A stretch of 64,000 nt of DNA from JAFAHS01 sp046728175 (GTDB lineage: Bacteria; Desulfobacterota; Binatia; Binatales; Binataceae). The notes beneath the pieces are model-generated. The model was given only the letters and a program-made list of their open reading frames with translations. It was not told the origin of the DNA and made no database searches. Shown here piece after piece: positions 1 to 9,290 of this stretch. The stretch lies in NCBI GenBank assembly GCA_046728175.1, contig JBKPEA010000080.1, positions 1 through 64,000 on the forward strand. The letters are read 5' to 3'. Position numbers and translations under genes: made by a program. Position 1 is the first letter of the stretch. Each line of letters begins with the position of its first letter.

Positions 1-94
1 GAGGTCGCGCTGCTCGCCAAGGCTGGGCGTCGGCACGCGCGCTCGCTGCAGCACCGCCCCAGCCTGCTGCGTTCCTTCATCCGACACAGTCCTC

Positions 95-1297
95 TTGCTT
101 TGCGCCTATGCTAGGACTTTACTTATGCAGGTATCAATAGCGCATCCGTTTGATGACGGATCGGCTGCCATCATTGAACAAAGGATAGATATTACCGCTT
201 CTCAATTCGGGATCGATCGCTCGCTCTATTCGCGACTAATTTCGCCGATCGTGACGAACTGGAAATACCTCTTGACCGAGGTCCTGGCGCCGATCCATTT
301 TCCGGTTCATCCGTTGCTGCTGGCGCGTTTTGGATTCCTAGCACTCCGATCTGCAGCGCACACCTGCGCCCAGATATTTCGCGACGATATGTTACGTTCG
401 GTATTCGCAGGCGTGGCAGGTCATGCTGCTCTTCCGCTTAACGCCCTGGGATCATCCGCCATCGGTTGGATGTTACTGGGTGCTGCTCACGCGGTAGGTT
501 GGCCGATTCCCCGCGGTGGTTCGCGGCGAATCTCAGGTGCGCTTGCCTCTTATTTTCGCTCGCTGGGCGGTCAGATCACTACAAATCACCCGGTGCGCTC
601 GCTCGATATTCCGCACAGTTCCATCGTGCTGTGTGATGTCATGCCGAGGGAGCTGCTCCAGATCTCTGCCGGGCGACTATCTGAGCGGTTCGCCCGCAAA
701 CTGCTCAACTATCAATACGGACCTGGGGTGTTTAAGGTGGATTGGGCACTCGATCGCCCCATTCCATGGAAAGCCGCCGCCTGTTCACGCGCGGTGACGG
801 TGCACCTGGGAGGCTCTTTCCGAGAAATAGCTGATAGCCAGCGCGCGGTTTCGAACGGTGATATTTCGCAGACACCGTTCGTGATACTCACCCAGCCCAG
901 CCTGTTTGATCGTGACCGGGCGCCAGCTGGGATGCACACGGCCTGGGCATATTGCCATGTGCCAAATGGATCAGCAGAGGATGCTTTAGCGCGCATCGAA
1001 GGGCAGGTGGAGCGCTTCGCTCCTGGATTCAGATCGACCATTCTTGCTTGTCATAGCCAGGGTCCTGCTCAGCTCGAGGAACACAATGCGAATCTTGTGG
1101 GCGGAGATATCAACGGAGGCGCACTGAACCTCAGGCAGCTCTTTCTGCGGCCCACCCGCACCACATACCGGACGCCCCTTGAAGGCGTGTACCTGTGTTC
1201 CGCTGCAACCCCACCCGGTAGCGGAGTTCATGGCATGTGTGGATATCACGCAGCGCGGGCCGCTTTGAAAGATGCCGGAGTGAATCGGCCAAAGTAA
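95..1297 (+). CDS. FAD-dependent oxidoreductase, PYROXD2/CrtI-like, 5' part missing or broken
   Basis: The product matches the C-terminal three quarters of phytoene-desaturase-type FAD oxidoreductases (PYROXD2 branch). Visible family landmarks are IAHPFDDGSAA near the start, YGPGVFKVDWAL mid-protein, HTAWAYCHVPNGS, and the C-terminal FAD-closing segment GGDINGG followed by HGMCGYHAARAAL. The N-terminal GxGxxG dinucleotide-binding region is absent; about 400 residues remain where relatives have roughly 500 or more. The frame stays open to the window edge, but upstream of about 125 it no longer looks like the family. A different frame around 70-115 reads FLHPTQSSCF, reminiscent of the expected N-terminal region, so a frameshift or small deletion near 115-125 is likely. 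Recognisable homology starts at the ATG at 125. The substrate cannot be told from sequence. Confidence 0.7.
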   Translation: MLCAYARTLLMQVSIAHPFDDGSAAIIEQRIDITASQFGIDRSLYSRLISPIVTNWKYLLTEVLAPIHFPVHPLLLARFGFLALRSAAHTCAQIFRDDMLRSVFAGVAGHAALPLNALGSSAIGWMLLGAAHAVGWPIPRGGSRRISGALASYFRSLGGQITTNHPVRSLDIPHSSIVLCDVMPRELLQISAGRLSERFARKLLNYQYGPGVFKVDWALDRPIPWKAAACSRAVTVHLGGSFREIADSQRAVSNGDISQTPFVILTQPSLFDRDRAPAGMHTAWAYCHVPNGSAEDALARIEGQVERFAPGFRSTILACHSQGPAQLEEHNANLVGGDINGGALNLRQLFLRPTRTTYRTPLEGVYLCSAATPPGSGVHGMCGYHAARAALKDAGVNRPK

Positions 1298-1485
1298 GAA
1301 GTCGCTTAGCTCGACTTATATCAGTTATGCTTGTCGACATTCGGTTCATTCAAGCTTCTGGTTGGCGAGCACGACAGACTGAAACGCCCGCCGCTTGGCC
1401 GATTAAGCGCGCTTCCAGCTTAGGAACTAGACGCATTTCTAGCGAGGATTTGATCGCCACGCTGCCCGAAACCATAGAGCGCAGC

Positions 1486-1941
1486 TCATTCTGAGCCACG
1501 ATGCCGCTTTCGCGTCCGCGCAGCCTTCCTCGCTGCCATACGCCGCGAGCTTCTGGATCGCTTTCTCGCCGAGCTGCGTGCCTGCTTCGCGAGTGCCTTC
1601 GCTGATCCCGCGCGACGGCTTTCTCGCTTCAGAGCGGACTTCACCGCACGCGAGCGTTTCGCCGAGGGCTTGCGCTTTTGACCGCTCTTTTTCAGATCGC
1701 GTAGCGCTTGGCGCCTCGTTCTCGACGAAGTCTTGCCTTTCTTGGGCGCCGGCAGTTTAACCCCTGCACGCCGTGCTTTGGAGAGACCAATAGCGATCGC
1801 TTGTTTTGTCGATCGCGCTCCATGCTTCCCTTCTCGAACATGATGGACTTCTTCGCGAACGAATTCTCCCGCCTGTGTCGATGGAGATTTGCCTTCGCGT
1901 TCGTCCTCGCGTGCCCTTTCGATAGTTTCTTCCTCAGGCAT
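1486..1941 (-). CDS. Basic DUF6496-type protein
   Basis: A lysine/arginine-rich protein of about 151 residues. The N-terminal 25 residues are acidic (MPEEETIERAREDE). They are followed by the diagnostic block VREGKHGARSTKQAIAIGLS and SKARRAGVKLP, which defines DUF6496, and then a long strongly basic tail of K, R, S and A residues resembling histone-like or RNA-binding tails. The ATG at 1941 is preferred over the upstream 1965 start because the family begins at the MPEEE segment. The function of the family is unknown; nucleic-acid binding is inferred from charge only. It stands alone on the minus strand, upstream of a gene-poor AT-richer stretch. Confidence 0.75.
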   Translation of the reverse strand: MPEEETIERAREDEREGKSPSTQAGEFVREEVHHVREGKHGARSTKQAIAIGLSKARRAGVKLPAPKKGKTSSRTRRQALRDLKKSGQKRKPSAKRSRAVKSALKRESRRAGSAKALAKQARSSARKRSRSSRRMAARKAARTRKRHRGSE

Positions 1942-2510
1942 GGTGTCACCTGTCCACCTGGACAATGCGAATTTCGAGCTATATGCGAGATCAATTCAAT
2001 CTCTATGCCATGGGGAGAATGGAGGCTCCGACCGCAAACACGTCTTAAAAAGGCTGTCTGCATATGAGACCAGGCTCTTCGAGTGAATTGATTGATTGGT
2101 GCAGTGCCTACGCGCCATTAGGAGAAACAGCAGCTATATACGATATTCGCCACAGGGCTTCGGCCTACTCCTTTGATTTCCTACATAAAAGCGGATTTGT
2201 GCGCTCATAGCGGTTCATTGACCTCAGTTTGAGTGGGGATGCAACACCGCGGAAAAATAGTGAGAAGAATTTTCTCAATACAGAATTCTAACATCAAACA
2301 GCTTGCCATAAGTTGAGCTAATATCCAAATATGCCGCGTGCAACGAATGCGTAAGATGCATCGCTTAGGCTCAGCACGGCCCTGTCCGTTGAAATCCAGA
2401 CTGTTTCTGCCAGATCATTCCAAATCATCCAAAAAAGACGCGGGTCCCCGCTCTGCATCGATCGGACTTGTACATAGCGATTCAAAAGATGATCCCAAAA
2501 TCGAACCAAG
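1942..2510. other. Intergenic stretch, no gene recognised
   Basis: No open frame with homology or a ribosome binding site is seen. The part from about 2085 to 2340 is clearly AT-richer than its surroundings, with runs such as ATATACGATATT. It may hold the promoter region of the DUF6496 gene. Nothing more can be supported. Confidence 0.5.
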
Positions 2511-2891
2511 TTAGAGAGACAGCAAACGATCGAAGAATGAGCGATAGCGTCGAAGCACCTGCCGAAAGTCCTCGGTTGAAACGTCACGCCCTTCTCCCCA
2601 ATTACTCTCGAGCCTTTCCCTTTCGGCCGAGAAGACCTCGGCCAGTCGCTGGATTACAGCCGCGACCAGCTCATCCGCTTTTCGTACTGACTCTCGTGGC
2701 GAATCTACAAAGTCCGCCTGAATGGAGTGCCAATTGCTACGGAAGCCTTCGGTCTCGGTGTCTGAAAACATCGCGGTTCGCGTTTCCGAACCTTCCGCCT
2801 TATCCGATCCATCTTCCTGGATTGGTTCCGAACGCTTTGCGAGCTTAGCCGTAGTGAGGTTTTCCTGCTCCTCAACTGTCTCGTTACCCAT
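2511..2891 (-). CDS. Conserved hypothetical protein, helical, paralogue of its upstream neighbour
   Basis: A soluble 126-residue protein, probably all-helical. The N-terminal 45 residues are polar and low in hydrophobics. The C-terminal part carries FRSNWHSIQADFVDSPRESV, KADELV, then STEDFRQVLRRYRSFFDRLL. The same pattern (W..xQ..FVD.PR..V..AD.L ... TE.LR.....Y..LF..L) is present in the upstream gene, so the pair is a tandem duplication with different N-termini: this one soluble, the other membrane-anchored. The ATG at 2891 is preceded by AGGAGG seven bases upstream, and the upstream gene's stop overlaps that site, implying translational coupling. Similar proteins are known only as uncharacterised actinobacterial and acidobacterial-type proteins; the biochemical role is unknown. 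Confidence 0.7.
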   Translation of the reverse strand: MGNETVEEQENLTTAKLAKRSEPIQEDGSDKAEGSETRTAMFSDTETEGFRSNWHSIQADFVDSPRESVRKADELVAAVIQRLAEVFSAERERLESNWGEGRDVSTEDFRQVLRRYRSFFDRLLSL

Positions 2892-2893
2892 TT

Positions 2894-3447
2894 TCAAACC
2901 TCCTGAATGTGGCGTGATACATCGCCTCCGATAATCTGTTCAAAAAGCGCGTGATAGTGTTGCATCGCCTTGCGCAACTCTTCCGTAGCTGCGCGCTCTC
3001 CGTGTTGGTCGATCTCATGAGCCGCGCGGTAATGTTCGACAATCATTGGATAGTCAACGGACAGATCGTCGCTTGCGCCTCGAAATCTGTAACTGGATAC
3101 CCGCGAGATTTCATGGCGTCATCGATAAGATTGTCGGCCTCAGTCACGGCCTTGCGGGGATTGTCTACGAAGTGCTCCTGAACGACCCGCCACTCCTCCG
3201 CGAAGCGCGAGGTTTCGCGCGGACTCAGAGGGCGAATCTTATATCTGGCCACCCGCTTCTCGCGCTGCTCGAGGATGGCCTCTGCATCTCGTGGCTCTCG
3301 CTCATTTTGAACGGCGCGATCGTACTCGGGGCCAAACTTCGAACGTAAACGTCGCGTCTTCTGGACTTCCAGCAACGCCCAAATCGCCAAAACGATTGCA
3401 AGGATCGCGATCGCGAGGGCAACGATAGCTATCGAGGTCGGATTCAT
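2894..3447 (-). pseudogene. Membrane-anchored conserved hypothetical protein with one frameshift
   Basis: The N-terminus has one transmembrane helix (residues about 5-28, IAIVALAIAILAIVLAIWAL) and a charged linker. The domain shared with the downstream gene follows: FAEEWRVVQEHFVDNPRKAV and EADNLIDDAMKSRGYPV. The first frame stops at 3043, but from about 3072 the next frame continues the same domain (DDLSVDYPMIVEHYRAAHE, then TEELRKAMQHYHALFEQII) to a stop at 2894-2896. One missing or extra base near AAGCGACGATC therefore splits the gene. Its true stop overlaps the AGGAGG of the following gene, as expected for an operon pair. It may be a real mutation or a sequence error. Without the shift it would be an envelope protein with its domain facing the cytoplasm. 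Confidence 0.7.
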
Positions 3448-3963
3448 AGGGTGTCTCCCGTGTTAGCTTGCGAGGTGAATGGTGCACCCATCGTGCCATC
3501 AGAAATGCGCATGTAACCGGCAGCAGCAACGGTCATGTCCGAGATCCAGTCAAGAAATGCTCAACGGCATGGAGTAGGTAGATCTTTCCTGGGAGCTCAC
3601 TCCGAGACTAGTTGACCTCGCGGTCAAGACATGAAGTAGGTCTCCTACCTCAACTGTCGTGAGGGCAGTTTTATGCCGTCAACCGAAGCTAATGGAAAAA
3701 GTCTAAGAAACGCGCTCGCTACCGTGTCAGATCGAAGAGCAGCGCGCGACCGGAAGCGATTCGCAAGCTGTGGAGCTTTAAGCCCTCGGGTCCCCGCATA
3801 CGAGATCTCATCCACTGCTCAATTTGTGCACGATCAAACCGCAAAGCGCTGCCGATCTTAAAACCCGGCAGGTCGCCGCACTTGGCATACAGACCATCGA
3901 TGGATGAATTTTTAGGTGTTTCCCACCTCCGAAGTGGTTAGCTTCACGCCATACAGTCTAGGT
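3448..3963. other. Intergenic stretch, probable upstream region of the paralogue pair
   Basis: No convincing gene. The region directly upstream of 3447 should carry the promoter of the minus-strand pair. Short open frames here (for example 3673-3861) lack a ribosome binding site and any recognisable motif. Confidence 0.4.
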
Positions 3964-4287
3964 TCAAGGTCTGGGTTCTCCTCTAGTACCCGCTCCACGG
4001 TAGTCACTGGCATGCACTGATCCTCCTGGCGGGATGCGTTCGCTATTTTGTTCGCCTGGGAGTGGGCGTCCGGGACAGTCCTCAGAGACCCAACGTCTGG
4101 TTGTTTCCTCCTCCAGAAGGTCGAACGCTAGAACACCGACGTGAACGGCTCGCCATTCGGCATCATCTGAAGCCCTGGCGAAATCTCTTCGACAAACTAA
4201 ACACTGCCGGTGAAAGAAAGTGCGACCGCCGATCTGGACCTGTCGCCGTAACCAGCGGTGATTGGTCGATACGCGAAACTGCGCCAT
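3964..4287 (-). CDS. Small conserved hypothetical protein with CxxC motif
   Basis: A protein of about 107 residues. It contains HRQCLVCRRDFA, a CxxC pair that could bind a metal, then EWRAVHVGVLAFDLLEEE and TTRRWVSEDCPGRPLPGE. This order (CxxC..F, AVHVG.. , W..E.CPG..L) recurs in small uncharacterised soil-bacterial proteins. GGGGAG lies 10 bases upstream of the ATG at 4287; a GTG at 4293 is an alternative start. The glycine/arginine-rich last 25 residues are less typical and may reflect erosion at the 3' end. No function is known. No close partner gene is adjacent. Confidence 0.5.
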   Translation of the reverse strand: MAQFRVSTNHRWLRRQVQIGGRTFFHRQCLVCRRDFARASDDAEWRAVHVGVLAFDLLEEETTRRWVSEDCPGRPLPGEQNSERIPPGGSVHASDYRGAGTRGEPRP

Positions 4288-4293
4288 AGTCAC

Positions 4294-4816
4294 TTCGCTC
4301 CCCGTTTCAGACTCTTTAGGTAGACGACGGTCAACCGAAGGGTTCGTTTGAAGAGCTGGACCCCTACACGGTTAACTCCTGCTCGGCGTCGTCCTGGTTC
4401 TGGAGCAGCCCAGCCCGTCGGCGATTGAAGCGGCTGCAAAAAAGACCTGCTCCAGGACCTCGGTGGGCATGAGCGCCTACTCCGCGTACCCCACCCGCGC
4501 CCCCTCGATGAACATGCCTGACGAAGATCGCCAAGGCTCGGGTCGCTTGGGACGTATAGGTTCGGGACTAATGCGATTTTCCACGGCCTGCGTGCGTCCT
4601 TCAAAACTTGTGAATGCTCTCTTTCCACTAGAACCCAACCACTCTCCACTCGAACCCAACCACTTTGTGGTTCGAGGGTCTGAGGCAGTTAGTAGTGAGT
4701 CCGGCTTGCCGATGGCACGCGAATGGTTACGCAGATCGCGTCACCGATCAATTTATCGAAAGATATAGCCTACCTTAGCTATGGCCGTCTGGTCTGCCGC
4801 GCGATCCGATTGGCCG
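4294..4816. other. Gene-poor stretch with a 21-bp tandem duplication
   Basis: No recognisable gene. Positions 4625-4666 hold two copies of a 21-base unit (CCACTAGAACCCAACCACTCT and a near copy), followed at once by CACTTTGTGG, a short inverted repeat. Neither strand shows a family motif. Confidence 0.4.
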
Positions 4817-4918
4817 GTTACGGATCGCGTACAGCGTAAGTTCCACGCGACCCCCAGATACGCAACTTTTGAAGATGTTGTTGAAGTGAAGGTTGATCGT
4901 CCGTTCAGCTATGCCAAG
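4817..4918 (-). pseudogene. Remnant of a LuxR-type helix-turn-helix domain
   Basis: The minus strand encodes LGIAERTINLHFNNIFKSCV followed by RVELTLYAIRN. This is the recognition-helix half of a LuxR/NarL C-terminal DNA-binding domain (family pattern LGISERTV..HL.NI..KL.V..R.ELALYAI). The flanking frame reads CDRCVRGRRK on the N-terminal side, without the expected LTPRE..V helix, and no receiver or sensor domain is found nearby. An inserted residue (SGGR) also departs from the family. It is best read as a fossil of a deleted response regulator, not a functional gene. Confidence 0.6.
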
Positions 4919-5792
4919 CTTCCGTCGTCCTCGCACGCATCTGTCGCATTTCACAGGAATTGAGACGAGCAGGCGAGGCATCTGTGCATACCATGGCCCG
5001 AAATCTAGGGGAGCCGAGCCGCTTTGACGGGGTGGCGTGGAACCTAGCATTGGGAAGTCTTATAACGATAACCTTCACAGAGATGTGTCGCTGGATCTTA
5101 GCAGTTTAAAGTGATCTACTTTCCGTCGACGGCAGCCTCGGGTTACCCACTAATCTCCGCCCTAGAAGTTCGGCATTTCCGAGCCAAGCCACACTAACGA
5201 CCTGATCATGACGGTTCCCGAGGCTTTTTAGCGTCAAGTGCAGTTTTCAGAGATTAAGGGCGGATCCTCGGTCTCGATGCAGCTTCGACCGTATACTGGG
5301 ACTAATCGGGAAGTTTGGTAGAGGAGACACGTTGGCGAACCACTGACGAGATCCTGGCTAGTTGCCAACAACCCGCCAACTCTTCTTGCTTTTGGGCACA
5401 TCATCAAAGCGGTCAAAGCCACGAAGGTTGATAACAAGGTTGAATTTGAGCGCGATAGTATCTGATTATGCTGATCTTGTTCATTTCAGCGTCGTAGACT
5501 TTGCCCCGGTCGACCTTTAGCTCGAATTTGAAATTTAACTCGTGTATTCGCCGTTACTCTGGGCCACACATGTCTTGTCTTTGAGGACAGTTCAACCCTT
5601 TTTCCATCGCCTGACCTACAAACCGAGGCAGAGGTCGAGATAGTCTCGAATCCTGTTGAGGTGGGCATCTTCGATAAGGGTGGCCAACACCTGACGTTTT
5701 CGCGCTACTGAGTACAAAGCCTCCAGGCAGAAGTAATGCCCAGGGAAGAGTAATGCCCAGGGAACGGCACAGTCATTGCTCCAGTACGAATC
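4919..5792. other. Gene-poor stretch, no gene supported
   Basis: Short frames on both strands lack ribosome binding sites and family motifs. One minus-strand frame ending at 5616 reads LATLIEDAHLNRIRDYLDLC, which looks protein-like and could be the end of a decayed gene, but the family is not recognised. Confidence 0.35.
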
Positions 5793-6356
5793 ATGGCCGG
5801 TCGAAATCTGATCACGCTCCCCACGTTCGCTGAACAATCCAACCGCACGATCTTAAATGCAGTGGTAGAATCTCCGCGCGGCAGCCGAGTCAAACTAAAA
5901 TACAATCCCGATTTGGACGTGTTTGCGTTGTCCTATGTGCTTGCGCGTGGAAGCACATTTCCTTGTGAATTTGGGTTCATACCGTCGACGCTAGGCGATG
6001 ATGGCGATCCTCTTGATATTTTGATTCTGATGGACGCTGCGACCTGCACCGGATGCGTCATATCGGCGCGCGCGCTCGGCGTCATAGAAGCCGAACAGAC
6101 CCAGGACCGGAAGACTTTTCGGAATGACCGCATCATCGCGGTTACGATCGCGGAGCATGAGCGCGCGGGTTTGCGTTCACTGGACGAAATTGCCCCCGCG
6201 TTGCTCGATGAAATCGAGCATTTTTTTGTCAGCTACAATCAGATGCGCGGACGCGAGTTCAAGCCCCGTTGTCGCGCGGGGCTGGGAACCGTATCGAAAC
6301 TACTGGAGCGCGGCATCGCGCGCTTTGCAAAGCAGCAAAGCGCGCACCGGCGTTGA
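5793..6356 (+). CDS. ppa: Inorganic pyrophosphatase (family I)
   Basis: A soluble Mg-dependent pyrophosphatase that hydrolyses PPi to two phosphates and so pulls biosynthetic reactions forward. At 187 residues it has normal family length. Seen: RGSRVKLKYNPDLDVFALS (substrate-binding Lys/Arg and an Asp), FPCEFGFIPSTLGDDGDPLDIL (the family signature DGDPxD with three metal-binding aspartates), then DRKTFRNDRIIAV (second acidic/basic cluster) and LLDEIEHFFVSYN (the conserved helix with Tyr/Asn). The plant/cyanobacterial-like subgroup with RNDR is suggested. No strong Shine-Dalgarno sequence precedes the ATG, and the annotated first ten residues are not conserved, so the start is approximate. No operon partner. 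Confidence 0.88.
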   Translation: MAGRNLITLPTFAEQSNRTILNAVVESPRGSRVKLKYNPDLDVFALSYVLARGSTFPCEFGFIPSTLGDDGDPLDILILMDAATCTGCVISARALGVIEAEQTQDRKTFRNDRIIAVTIAEHERAGLRSLDEIAPALLDEIEHFFVSYNQMRGREFKPRCRAGLGTVSKLLERGIARFAKQQSAHRR

Positions 6357-6787
6357 GACACATCAGGCGTCAGCCGGCTGCCCCTGGATATGCTTTTCGC
6401 AGAAAAATCAAGGGCAGTCTCTTTTGCAGCCACGGGTGGAAGACTGGCCGTAGGCGGCGACATCCTCTCAGGCTGGCGCCAGCTCGATCAGTTTTTTCTT
6501 CACCAGCTTCGCGGCCGGTCGTGCTACGGAAGACCATTCGCGGTTTTTGTCTCTGCGCCGCCGGCGCCGTGGCGTCGGCCGAAGGACCGGCGTCGTGATT
6601 CACGCGGGGGAGGTGCTTGCCCGGCGGCCCATCCTGACCGGGTCTTCAGCATCCCAACGAACGTTGTCTGGGTCAACGAGCATCAAGCCTACAGCACGAT
6701 TTGGACCTTGTTTCGCGCTCCATAGAGAATGCGCAGGCGGTTGTCACGGAGCCTGGTACAGATTACTGAGAGACTAGGAAAAAATTT
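6357..6787. other. Intergenic stretch, possible 3' remnant of a basic minus-strand gene
   Basis: No intact gene. On the minus strand a frame ending at about 6476 reads SSVARPAAKLVKKKLIELAP then stop, the kind of basic tail seen in small histone-like proteins, but upstream it is interrupted. The plus-strand frames have no ribosome binding site. The last 30 bases contain the leader of the next gene. Confidence 0.3.
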
Positions 6788-8230
6788 ATGGACCTGACCG
6801 TACTTCGCAGCCGAGTCCAAGGGGAGCTCACAACTCAGACCGATAGTGGCTACGAAAATCTGAGGCGCGCAATGATATGGAATCAGTTCGTTCCCGACCG
6901 GCGCCCGAGAATTATCTTGCGCGCCGAAAACGAAACTGACGTCATCGAGGCGATGCGGTTTGCTCGCGAGAATCGGATCAAAGTAGCAGTTCGTGGCGGG
7001 GGGCATAATTGGGTTGGATTTTCTCTGCGCAATGATAGCCTATTGATCGACCTTGGTCGGCTCAATCGAGTTGCAATCGATGCTCGTGCACGGCGGGCCA
7101 CAATCGGACCTACGGTTGTCGGGCGCGACCTCAACCAGCGATTGGCGGAACACGGACTGGCGTTCCCAGTCGGACACTGTCCCACCGTGGCACTAAGCGG
7201 CTTCCTGCTTAGTGGTGGACTCGGATGGAACATCGGGGCATGGGGTCCGGCTTGCTTCAGCATTGAATCCGTAACCGTGGTCACCGCTGATGGAAAGCTG
7301 GTAACGGCGAGTGAGAGCGAAAATTCTGAGCTCTTGTGGGCGATCCGCGGCGGCGGACCGGGGTTCTTTGGCGTGGTAACAAAGTATGTTCTCAAGGTCT
7401 TTTCTGCACCGCAAGCGGTCACAACAACGAATTACTATTTTCCCTTGCAGTGTGCAGCGGATGTAGGCGAGTGGGCCAGAAGTATTGCCGGCTTAGTACC
7501 GAAGGAGATCGAACTTACAATTTTCTTTGCACCAGCACCGCCGTCGCTTGCGTCACAGTGTGTATCTGGCAACGGCTTCCTATGTATTGTGAGTGCGACC
7601 GCCTTTGTGGATACCGCGAGAAAGGCGGCAGCCGCTCTTGAAAAAGTGAACAATTGCCCGCTCACTAGCGATTGCCTGCGAACGGAAATCAATCTATCTG
7701 GTTCGTTAACCACTCTCCTCGAGATGGGGAGCATGCCCTGGCCCGAGCGCCATCGTTATCTCGCTGACGCGCTCTGGACCAACTCGCCACCATCCGAGGT
7801 GCTCACCACGTTGCGCAAGCATTTCATGCAAGCGCCATCTGCCAAGTCGCAGGCAACGTTCGTGGTTTCCACTGGCGGAGTTCAAGATTCTTCCTCGGGA
7901 ACGGACGGCTCCTACTCGATGACGGGCGACGCCCTGATGCTCTGTTATGCAATCTGGGAGCGACCCGAAGATGACGGCGCCAATATCGAGTGGCATCGCG
8001 CAACCCTAGATGACCTGGACAAATTTGCGGTCGGCTATTACGTCGGCGAGTCCGATATAGTGGCGCAGCCCAGACGCGCCGAAAGATCATATTCGAAGGC
8101 AAGCTGGCAGAGATTGAGGATGTTGCGGCAAAAGTATGACCCAGAAGCATTGTTCCTCGAACATTTCGGCACTTCCGCACCTGCCCCTCCGACCAAAGTA
8201 GGAGAAAACGCTTTACCTCCCAAAGACTGA
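6788..8230 (+). CDS. FAD-binding oxidoreductase, berberine-bridge-enzyme type
   Basis: An oxidase of the PCMH/BBE flavoprotein superfamily, 480 residues. Domains in order: FAD_binding_4 (about 38-215) and a BBE-like C-terminus (YSKASWQRLRMLRQKYDPEA, about 435-455). Both anchors of a bicovalent flavin are visible: His73 in VRGGGHNWVGFS and Cys131 in PVGHCPTVALSG. GGLGWNIGAWG and IRGGGPGFFGVVT follow, as in oligosaccharide and alkaloid oxidases. Such enzymes oxidise sugars, alcohols or amines with O2 and release H2O2; the substrate here is unknown. No signal peptide is seen, so it is probably cytoplasmic. AGGAAAAAATTT precedes the ATG, giving a weak but acceptable site. It appears monocistronic. 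Confidence 0.88.
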   Translation: MDLTVLRSRVQGELTTQTDSGYENLRRAMIWNQFVPDRRPRIILRAENETDVIEAMRFARENRIKVAVRGGGHNWVGFSLRNDSLLIDLGRLNRVAIDARARRATIGPTVVGRDLNQRLAEHGLAFPVGHCPTVALSGFLLSGGLGWNIGAWGPACFSIESVTVVTADGKLVTASESENSELLWAIRGGGPGFFGVVTKYVLKVFSAPQAVTTTNYYFPLQCAADVGEWARSIAGLVPKEIELTIFFAPAPPSLASQCVSGNGFLCIVSATAFVDTARKAAAALEKVNNCPLTSDCLRTEINLSGSLTTLLEMGSMPWPERHRYLADALWTNSPPSEVLTTLRKHFMQAPSAKSQATFVVSTGGVQDSSSGTDGSYSMTGDALMLCYAIWERPEDDGANIEWHRATLDDLDKFAVGYYVGESDIVAQPRRAERSYSKASWQRLRMLRQKYDPEALFLEHFGTSAPAPPTKVGENALPPKD

Positions 8231-8366
8231 TAAGCATGGGCCGAATTTTGAATAGTGGGCGGAAAAGGAGTCTTTTACTCGATAAAGATAGGCGATCACG
8301 ATATTCTTTTTGATGAAATTTAACGACTCGCCATCTCGGGAGATCTGTCTTGCTGGTGTGCCGACC

Positions 8367-9067
8367 ATGGCCAGGGTTCTTGCAGCGTTATTTGGGATCG
8401 CATTCCTGATGGGAATTTCCAGCTGCTCGGTTCGCGAGCACTTCGAGGGACAGCCAGTTCCTCGCTCAATTGAAGAACCTCTCCTCGGGCTCTCAGTCGC
8501 AGTGTTTTCTGATCGATCGCTACGCTTCGAGTATCCACCCATATACTCATGGAGCGCGTTTGAAGAAGTCATGAACCCGGGACTGGCCGAGACCCTGCGG
8601 AACGGGCTAGACGCAGCCTTCCACCAGGTTTCGATGGTCGAGAACGAGCGTGCCGCAGCGGAAATGGATCTGTTTGCTATGCCCGCTATTGAAGTGTCGG
8701 ATCCCTTGACACTTACGGCCACATTCAGAGAACCCTGTTCTGGCAGGGACATCACCAGGCTCTCGTCGAGCAGCTCCCTCGATGGTCATGCTTTCGGGAT
8801 GTACTCCCATCTTGGAACGGATTTCATGTTGTTCGCGACGGCAGTGATAATGCCCCTCTGGACCCGGTGCTCGCGCATGCGATTCGAAAACACAGCGCGG
8901 AGAGATTTGATGCGATGCTCACTCCGGCCATAGTACAGATGGCAGGCGATATCGCGCAGCAAGCGGTCCGCGACAGATCACTAAGGTCGTTTCTCCAGAT
9001 TCGAAACAAGCGTTTGATGTCGCCGCACCCGCCGATCTATTCAAGCCTTGCAGGCCAGTACAGGTGA
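8367..9067 (+). pseudogene. Lipoprotein of unknown function with one frameshift at a C run
   Basis: Starting at the ATG at 8367 the N-terminus reads MARVLAALFGIAFLMGISSC, a lipoprotein signal with lipobox ISSC. A beta-rich segment follows (LLGLSVAVFSDRSLRFEYPP, then NGLDAAFHQVSMVE), ending in DGHAFGMYSHLGTDFMLFAT. The first frame goes out of register at TGCCCCTC (8851-8856). One frame over, the protein continues PLDPVLAHAIRKHSAERFDA, LTPAIVQMAGDIAQQAV and RDRSLRSFL to a stop at 9065-9067. Restoring one C gives about 233 residues. The family is not recognised. It could be a pseudogene or an indel error in the sequence. Confidence 0.65.
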
Positions 9068-9290
9068 CCATGCACGCTCCCGAATCTCGGCGAGACTCAT
9101 CATCACCACCGCTCCCCCGTGCCAAGTGGGGACGGAGGCGAGGGCGAATCGGGTCGCTGTCATACACGCTTGGTCGAAGGCAACCATCTGATCAATCCGA
9201 TGTTGAACGGATTCTTGAGGAACGTTCGAGCATGTGCCTTTCGGGCACACTTAAGCCAGCGGCGCAACCACTGGCCGAACGCCGCTCTAA

